Below are positions 58,480-64,000 of a stretch of 64,000 bases of DNA, piece by piece (the first letter of the stretch is position 1; every line of letters starts with the position of its first letter). The notes under the pieces were generated by a model. That model had not been told where the DNA came from, did no database searches, and saw nothing but the letters and a program-made list of their open reading frames with translations. Made by a program: the position numbers and the translations under genes. The stretch covers positions 620,001-684,000 of the forward strand of contig JAYXKI010000010.1 of the NCBI GenBank assembly GCA_037892935.1. Reading direction: 5' to 3'. The DNA comes from Phlebopus portentosus (lineage: Eukaryota; Basidiomycota; Agaricomycetes; Boletales; Boletinellaceae).

Positions 58480-61400
58480 TCAAATAAAGACCTGTAGGGC
58501 TGATCTATCATAAACGTTCTGTCCCTCACTCAGCTCCGACAAATCAGGATAGAATGGCACTAGCGCGTCCGCAGCACCAAGATAGAGCGAATTGTATACC
58601 CTCCAGTACACCTCGCGAACTTTACGCGCTGGGTGGAACAATCCTTGCAGAGTGTAGCTCAGCAGTACACCAGGTCCTAACGTCACCCGCATCGCCTCAA
58701 TCGCTTCCATCACAGCTCCGATTACGTGCGGCGACGTCTCAAAGCAGTTTGGCCAGACGAGATTCATCAGATGCAACATGGAGTCTTCACATCCAAGTCC
58801 GGCAACTCCGAGAGCCAGATGCTTGACAATAGTGCTGGCTGTCTGGCGGTGAACGAGATCGCGGTCCGTAAGTGCATCTTCCAGCATCGTCACGACCGAA
58901 TCGCAGTAATACGCAGACTGAGGACCAACGTATTCGAAGACGAATGAGAGAGCCTTCAGACAACCGGTTCGGACGTTAAGCTCAGCCGTACGGTATTCGG
59001 ACAAGATGGCAGGTATGCAAGTGAACGCTATGCAAAAATAAATGTCAGTAAAGATATGTAAGCCGATAATTATAGGATCACTCACGTCCGCAAGTCTCAG
59101 CAACAATGGCAATGGCGACAGTGCTGCAGACACGACTCTGTCGCTCTTGCACCCGTAAGTTGGTGAGAAGCACGGAAAGAACGTCCTGAGGACCCAAACT
59201 CTTCGCGATATAACCGAACGAGTTCACAGCCGCTCGTCGGATCGCCTTTTTATGCGCCTTCAGAAGGTCCAAAAGCTCGAAGCAAATGCGCATCCACTCT
59301 CTAGCGGGAACGAACTCGGCGCCACGATCGGCAATACGACCGATCAAGTTGATGGATGCTTCCTGCACCTTTTCATGCCGGTTACGAAGAATAGGCGTCA
59401 TACGCGGCACTATAATGAGATACTCAGAAACTACTGACTTTAAACAATGAAGAGAACACTCACATAAGTCCTTCACTGGTGGGTTCATCTGAGTCATACC
59501 AACAACGTTTGCAATAGCACCGATAGCTGCGATGATGCTTCCAAGAGTATCTGGATATTCCTCACCGAGCTGTTCGAACAATACCAAGCCGAGCTTGTTG
59601 AGCAATGAATCTTCACCACACTGCTTGATTACCACAGCAAGACGTGTCGTAAGATCAGCAGCCTGCTGGCGGACTTTCGCACTCTTGTTGTTGAGTCGCC
59701 ATAAGATCGTCGACACAATTTGCGTAAGGTATGGCTTAACACGAATACCAAGTGCGTTAACAACAGTACCGAAACCATCAAGCATGACCTGGTCTTCCGT
59801 CGTCTGCTCCTGGAACGCATAGATGATACCATCAACAAGCTGCACCTCCAGACGCTCGTCGATATCCGCGGCACCAAGAGTCGCGACGACTTTCGTTATC
59901 GTCTCCATAACCATCTTCCTGTACGGCTCCGCCTCGTCCTTGAGTCCATTCACAATTCGCCCAACTATCTCAGCAACTCCGGACTTTTGTGCCAGTTCCA
60001 CAGTTGTCTCGACGACCTGCTTATAATTGCGTCGATCAAGCGCCATACGACGCACCCAGAACGACTTAAAGAAGTCCGGAAGAATATCCTGTTTGATGTA
60101 CTGTGGAGTGACACCTTCCGTGGCAGCGCATTGCTTCACAACCTTGAGCACAATCTTCTTCATCTCTTCGTCCGACGTCTGGAATTCACGGATAAGGATT
60201 ACCGTCACTTCCTTAGTATAGTACGAAGCATATTCGGGGTCCATTAGCGGGATAATGAAGCCGATGGCCTTCAGGAAAGCTGCCAGACCCTTGCCACGGT
60301 GTAGACGAATACCCAGCCAGAGTGGCTTGAGGACGTTATCAAAAGACTCGATACCATAGGGAGCGGCAGCCTCGGCCAAAGCTGCGAGAGCAAGGGCAGT
60401 CATCGTCCGGACCTTTTGTTGCTCGTCCGTCAAGCCGTGTGCTACGCAGTCAACGAGATTGCGTAGGTGAGGAAGCACCGCACATCCCATCATGATGGCA
60501 ATTTGCTGAACGATACGGATACCCGTGTGACGTGCCTGCCACGACTTCTTGCTGCGACACACGGCCTTGAGGAAGGGCAACAGAGCGGGAATACCAAGTG
60601 CAGACGCGACAACGGAGAAGGCGCGGGCCGTAGTATTTCGGACATATTCGTCTGCATGATCAATATCTGGACGCATGGTGGAGATCATATGCGCAAGACC
60701 TGCGGCCTTGGAAAGGTTGGATATAATTTCACGGCCTTCAACGCGAGCATAGTAATCTTCGTCAATGAGCAGAGGCTCGATGACGACGAGAATTTTGTGC
60801 ACGTACGGGCGGACAAGATCATCAAGCTTGTATAACACTCGATCAATGACCTTGACGAGTAAATGACGCTCCTGGTCCTCCAAAGTACGTTCCATGAGCA
60901 GCGGAAGAATCTTATCGAAAAGTGGTCCAGCACCGAACTCGCGGGCTTTATCCGTGATCTGCCGCAACGCCGTCTTACGCACGGGAGGAGTTCCGTTCTT
61001 GATTTTGAGTAGTAGCCTCATAATCTTGCGCTCCTTCATCTCGTCGACACTCAACTGCGTCTCATCTTCCTCCTTCATAATTTTCGCAAAGTACTGAGCG
61101 TCCTCCGCTTTGAAGAAGGCCAGATTACCAACGCCAGGGATCTCGGTCGGAAGCTCGGGTGCAAGACCAGCGGCGGCTGCAGCGGCAGCAGCATCAGAGC
61201 CTTCCTGGATGTGGAATCCGGCGAGCTCGGGTGCAAAACCACCAAGCTGCGGCGGCGCACGAGCGGGAGCATAGCCAGGCGGAGGCGGGACGATGAAGTA
61301 TCCTTCTGACGGAAGAAGCATATTGAGCTCTTCGTCTGTCAGATACCGGTTCTGCTTCGATTCGAGGTTCAAACCTGGAGCGTTCATGATAATCTTCTCC

Positions 61401-62026
61401 ATTGGCTGCTCCGGCTCGGGAGGCGCAGCTTGGTCCCAGCGAGAACGCTTCGGAGTCTCCTGAATATTGATATCCGCAGGTGTCGCATCCCACCGCGACC
61501 GACGTTTCTTTGGTGCCGCGACTTCTTGTGACTCGCTCGGCTCTTGTTTAACTTCCACGTTCTCCTTGTCCGACTCCTCAGTTACATCCCATCTTCGCTT
61601 ACGCCTTGCACTGGCGGCGACGGACTGGAGAATCTTTTCTGCTTCTTCGAGTTCCTGCCTCGGCGGAGTCTTGTCAAGGGCAGCCTTGTCGATGCCCTCT
61701 TCCTTATCCTTCTTCTCCTTCTCTTCAATGATTCGTCGAACTCGCTCCTCTTCTTTCTCCAAACGTTGAATCCTCATCGCTTCCTTGTACCCTCCGTCAA
61801 CATCCATACCATCCTCTGAGGCTTTGAACGCATCTGCCGACTCATTAGCTTGACGGTTAAATCGGCGGTTATGATAGTCTGACTGTCGCGAGGCTATCTG
61901 ACGTTTTGAGGCGGTCTCAGCAAATGGGTCATAGTTTTCCTCCTCGGCGAGTTCTGCAAACTCTCGTAGAACTTCCTTTGGGGCAGTATAAGAGTCGACG
62001 AGACGAGGAGATCCGGGAGGCGACAT
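58480..62026 (-). CDS. Splicing factor 3B subunit 1 (SF3B1/Hsh155)
   Basis: The HEAT-repeat scaffold of U2 snRNP that clamps the branch-site helix. N-terminal: [21 protein letters not shown]2AF-ligand-like RRRWDV, SRWDATP and KRSRWDQ, then [25 protein letters not shown] (p14 region). HEAT repeats start near FKAEDAQYF. Key blocks: [68 protein letters not shown] 54 base intron (about 59410-59463) is needed to read KDLLPRMTPI, and another at about 59040-59085 gives AETCG joined to FTCIPAIL. It ends at 58480. Start at MSPPGSP (62024-62026) is the first true ATG; the open frame continues to about 62131 behind an acceptor-like site, so a 5' exon may exist. Confidence 0.94.
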
Positions 62027-62424
62027 GGTAGATGTTAGTGTGGTGAGTGTTAAAGCCTGAGGAGCATTGACGTCTTCAAGTTGATGATTCAGATCAGGTG
62101 TTTGCTTAGTCAGAAGAAGCTTATCAAGCAACCTGAATTCAAGTCAGATTTTGATATTTTCTTCATTATAAGAAATTAGGAATAAATGCATTAACGTTCG
62201 AACACGAGTTACCTGCCTGATAGTTACATTAATTTTCGAAGGGCTAGATATTTACCAGCCAGAATTCGATCTTGAATGTTGTGCATGAAACAATACGAGT
62301 CGCACATATCTCTTCAGGTTTGACCTAAGTTTACTATGAAATGATATTCTGCAACGTAGAGAAACGACTAGCAATACAGAGGAAGCGACGGTATCTGCTG
62401 AAGGGGTATCTTGAGCTTCCGAAG
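62027..62424. other. Intergenic region or 5' exon/intron of SF3B1
   Basis: About 400 bases. The SF3B1 frame stays open to 62131 and is preceded by a TTCAG acceptor-like sequence, so part of it may be coding. The rest has no supported gene. Confidence 0.4.
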
Positions 62425-62775
62425 CTACGCCTGCACGCCATTTCGCTCTGGCGTTCGACCCGCTAACTGAGCCTTCTCGCGCCTTAGGTCCGTCACAACC
62501 GTCTTCACACTGTCATCAGCTCAAGAACGCGATTCGAGACGATAGGAGCACTTACGGCGAGAGCCTCAGGATTGACGCCGCTCTCGATCATCTGTACGCA
62601 AATAGCGAGCGTCTCGCGATCTAGCTGCGTATTGAGCAATTGTGATATGTCGTACAGAACTTGCGTAGAAATATAATCTTGTCATCCAAATGGGCGCCAT
62701 GAATAAAAGAAAGACCAACGCACTGTCAAGTGTTTGTTGAGCAGTGTTTCTGTCTGCTTCTCGGGCGTTGGACAT
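62425..62775 (-). CDS. MZT1: MOZART1 (mitotic-spindle organising protein 1)
   Basis: A tiny subunit of gamma-tubulin complexes that recruits them to spindle pole bodies. Three exons, none long enough to be caught alone, join as [17 protein letters not shown], then [19 protein letters not shown] and [16 protein letters not shown], then [15 protein letters not shown] and a short tail to the stop at 62425-62427. This is the full MZT1 pattern, about 80 residues. The two introns are about 60-80 and 50 bases. The start codon is at 62773-62775. Only 11 bases upstream of it begins a MITE (62787), so the gene's promoter or leader must lie in the element or beyond. Confidence 0.92.
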
Positions 62776-62778
62776 AGT

Positions 62779-62786
62779 GGCCGGAT
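62779..62786 (+). repeat. Target site duplication, left copy
   Basis: GGCCGGAT directly abuts the left terminal inverted repeat of the MITE. Confidence 0.88.
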
Positions 62787-63449
62787 TAGGGTTCGCGGGG
62801 AAACTCTGAGTTATCAATTTCAGTTGACAACTCGGTGGTTTCCCACGGGGTTGTCAACGTTGTCAACCATAAATGGACAAAACGGGGCATGTGGAAACTG
62901 TGGAAACTCATTTTAACTTGTACTAGTTTAATACAAGCAAGGTAACATTGTGTAAGCAGGAAATGTATAGCTTTTCACTCCATTTCGGAGTATTGTGTCA
63001 TGGTGCATATAAAGTACGAAAAATTCGGCACCAGCCCACTGAGCTCACCATGGCTGTTCGAGTTTCTTCACCTGAGGAACTGGAAACTAAGCTTTCCCAG
63101 CTTTACAATGTGCTGTCTTATGTGCTGTCTTGTCTTGTCTTGTTATGTTTTCCTATGTAATAAATAATCCCAACTTATTCATAATATTGGTCCCACATCG
63201 ATTGTACAAGGGTGGAATGCCCGCTAGATTTTTCGACTTCATGTATGCTACCAATAGAGTGCTTACAAAGTGGGAAAACTGATTACAAAGTGAACAAATT
63301 GCCTTATTTGGGCGACTTATGTATTACATTTCAAAGTAGTTTCCACAGTTTCCACCACGTTGGAAACATTTCCACCCGACCTCCTGACCTGAGCACCCTG
63401 TTTGACAACTAGTTTTCACAGGCAAGTTTGAGTTTCCCCGCGAACCCTA
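62787..63449. mobile_element. hAT-like MITE (non-autonomous DNA transposon)
   Basis: Left end TAGGGTTCGCGGGGAAACTC (62787-62806) and right end, in reverse complement, the same 20 bases (63430-63449), a perfect match. On both sides lies GGCCGGAT (62779-62786 and 63450-63457), an 8 bp target duplication as made by hAT transposases. Total 663 bp. Inside, subterminal repeats are present: GTTGACAAC and GTTGTCAAC copies near 62823 and 62850-62867, GTGGAAACTGTGGAAACT near 62890 matched by its reverse complement near 63340. No frame encodes a transposase. Internal frames of 60-70 codons are not meaningful. Confidence 0.9.
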
Positions 63450-63457
63450 GGCCGGAT
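63450..63457 (+). repeat. Target site duplication, right copy
   Basis: GGCCGGAT directly abuts the right terminal inverted repeat. It is identical to the left copy, which argues for fairly recent insertion. Confidence 0.88.
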
Positions 63458-63788
63458 GCAGGATGCGGATTCACGAGACGCGCGAGACGTGCCCTGACGC
63501 GTTTTCGTCTACAGTATCTCCTTTCATCACGTCATACAGCATCCGTATGATTTGACCCTCTCAGTGTTGCTGATAACTTCCCCGCTTCGGTTCAACAACG
63601 AATTGAAATGCTTATCTCACGGAGTGTGAAATCTGTGGTCCGTGTGTGTAATCATAATCACATCTTCCGATCTCGGGACTCCTCACGTCATGTATATAAG
63701 AATGCACTGGCAACATTTACAATCAGGATTGACTCTTTACGCACAATAACACTTCATCCACCTAGTATTTAGTACTTGCGACATTTGA
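63458..63788. other. Promoter region of the right-edge gene
   Basis: About 330 bases between the MITE and the start codon at 63789. A TATATAAG element is at 63693-63700, about 90 bases upstream of the ATG. Originally this region was probably a divergent promoter with MOZART1, before the element inserted. Confidence 0.5.
63693..63700 (+). promoter_or_regulatory. TATA box of the right-edge gene
   Basis: TATATAAG located 89 bases upstream of the start codon at 63789, a usual distance for fungal TATA promoters. Confidence 0.55.
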
Positions 63789-64000
63789 ATGGCAACACAG
63801 ACCGCGCCTTACGCAGACCTTCTGTCGGCTTACAAAGACGCGGAAACATTACCAGAGACGTTCAACGCCGACGGAAAGTCTCTGTATAACCCTCCTGGTC
63901 CACGATCATCTGCCTACGACGAGTTCCCTGCACCAATTGATTCTTCAAATAATGGATTTGACTTTCATAGTACGTCGTCACCTCGATCTCTGTCTATACT
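63789..64000 (+). CDS. Unrecognised protein, exon 1 (partial, runs off the window)
   Basis: An ATG at 63789 opens a frame reading MATQTAPYADLLSAYKDAE, then ETFNADGKSLYNPPGP and SSAYDEFPAPIDSSNNG. A GT donor (GTACGTC) follows at about 63972, so the exon is about 183 bases and the gene continues to the right. Composition (polar, Pro/Ser/Asn-rich) and TATA box suggest a real, possibly well expressed gene. No family recognised from this fragment. Confidence 0.55.
   Translation, partial: MATQTAPYADLLSAYKDAETLPETFNADGKSLYNPPGPRSSAYDEFPAPIDSSNNGFDFHSTSSPRSLSI

Noticed and set aside
59532..60835. Plus-strand frames up to 175 codons opposite SF3B1
   Set aside because: SF3B1 on the other strand is unambiguous; the opposite frames follow its codon pattern and have no domain.
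62787..62796. TTAGGG at the MITE edge as a telomere-like repeat
   Set aside because: Only a single unit, part of the transposon terminal inverted repeat, not a tandem array.

Overview
The window is nuclear DNA of a filamentous fungus, most likely a mushroom-forming basidiomycete (Agaricomycetes). Genes are dense, lie on both strands, and are cut by many 45-70 base GT-AG introns. The proteins are typical fungal housekeeping types: Zn2Cys6 and forkhead regulators, Pat1, mitoferrin, Pol III subunits and a DUF3455 secreted protein. No bacterial features, rRNA, CRISPR array or convincing tRNA was seen. Gene models below were joined by hand from reading frames and splice sites, so exon edges are approximate unless a coordinate is argued.

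Layout. 0-3.3 kb: a small secreted protein and an M20 carboxypeptidase (copy 1). 3.6-12.3 kb: kinesin-14, a dual-specificity phosphatase, SAGA subunit Ada1 diverging from Mediator subunit Med4, OHCU decarboxylase, and a Gfo/Idh/MocA oxidoreductase. 12.6-25.2 kb: TAF10, a Zn2Cys6 regulator, Pol III subunit RPC4 diverging from xanthine phosphoribosyltransferase, mitoferrin, and Pol III subunit RPC6. 25.3-40.6 kb: biotin-protein ligase, a type II membrane GT-A-like protein, Pat1, and glycogen debranching enzyme. 42.2-48.5 kb: a DUF3455 secreted protein, a TPR-SET protein, and M20 carboxypeptidase copy 2.

48.5-55 kb is different. It holds little intact coding sequence, an M20 peptidase fragment joined to a duplicated piece of the neighbouring Sds3-like gene, and a short-chain dehydrogenase pseudogene with a frameshift and a nonsense codon. 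The intact-looking Sds3-like gene follows. 55.4-62.8 kb: a forkhead factor with a chain of small phase-0 exons, splicing factor SF3B1, and MOZART1. A 663 bp hAT-like MITE with a perfect 20 bp inverted repeat and an 8 bp target duplication sits 11 bases upstream of the MOZART1 start codon. The window ends in exon 1 of an unrecognised gene.

Working together. Much of the window is gene-expression machinery: SAGA/TFIID (Ada1, TAF10), Mediator (Med4), Pol III (RPC4, RPC6), Sin3/Rpd3 (Sds3-like), splicing (SF3B1) and mRNA decay (Pat1). Purine metabolism is represented by XPT1 and OHCU decarboxylase, and spindle function by kinesin-14 and MOZART1. No secondary-metabolite, defence or mating cluster was recognised. 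The most notable novelties are the MITE at MOZART1, the chimeric pseudogene, 7 and 9 nt microexons, and altered conserved residues in M20 copy 2 and in the TPR-SET protein.
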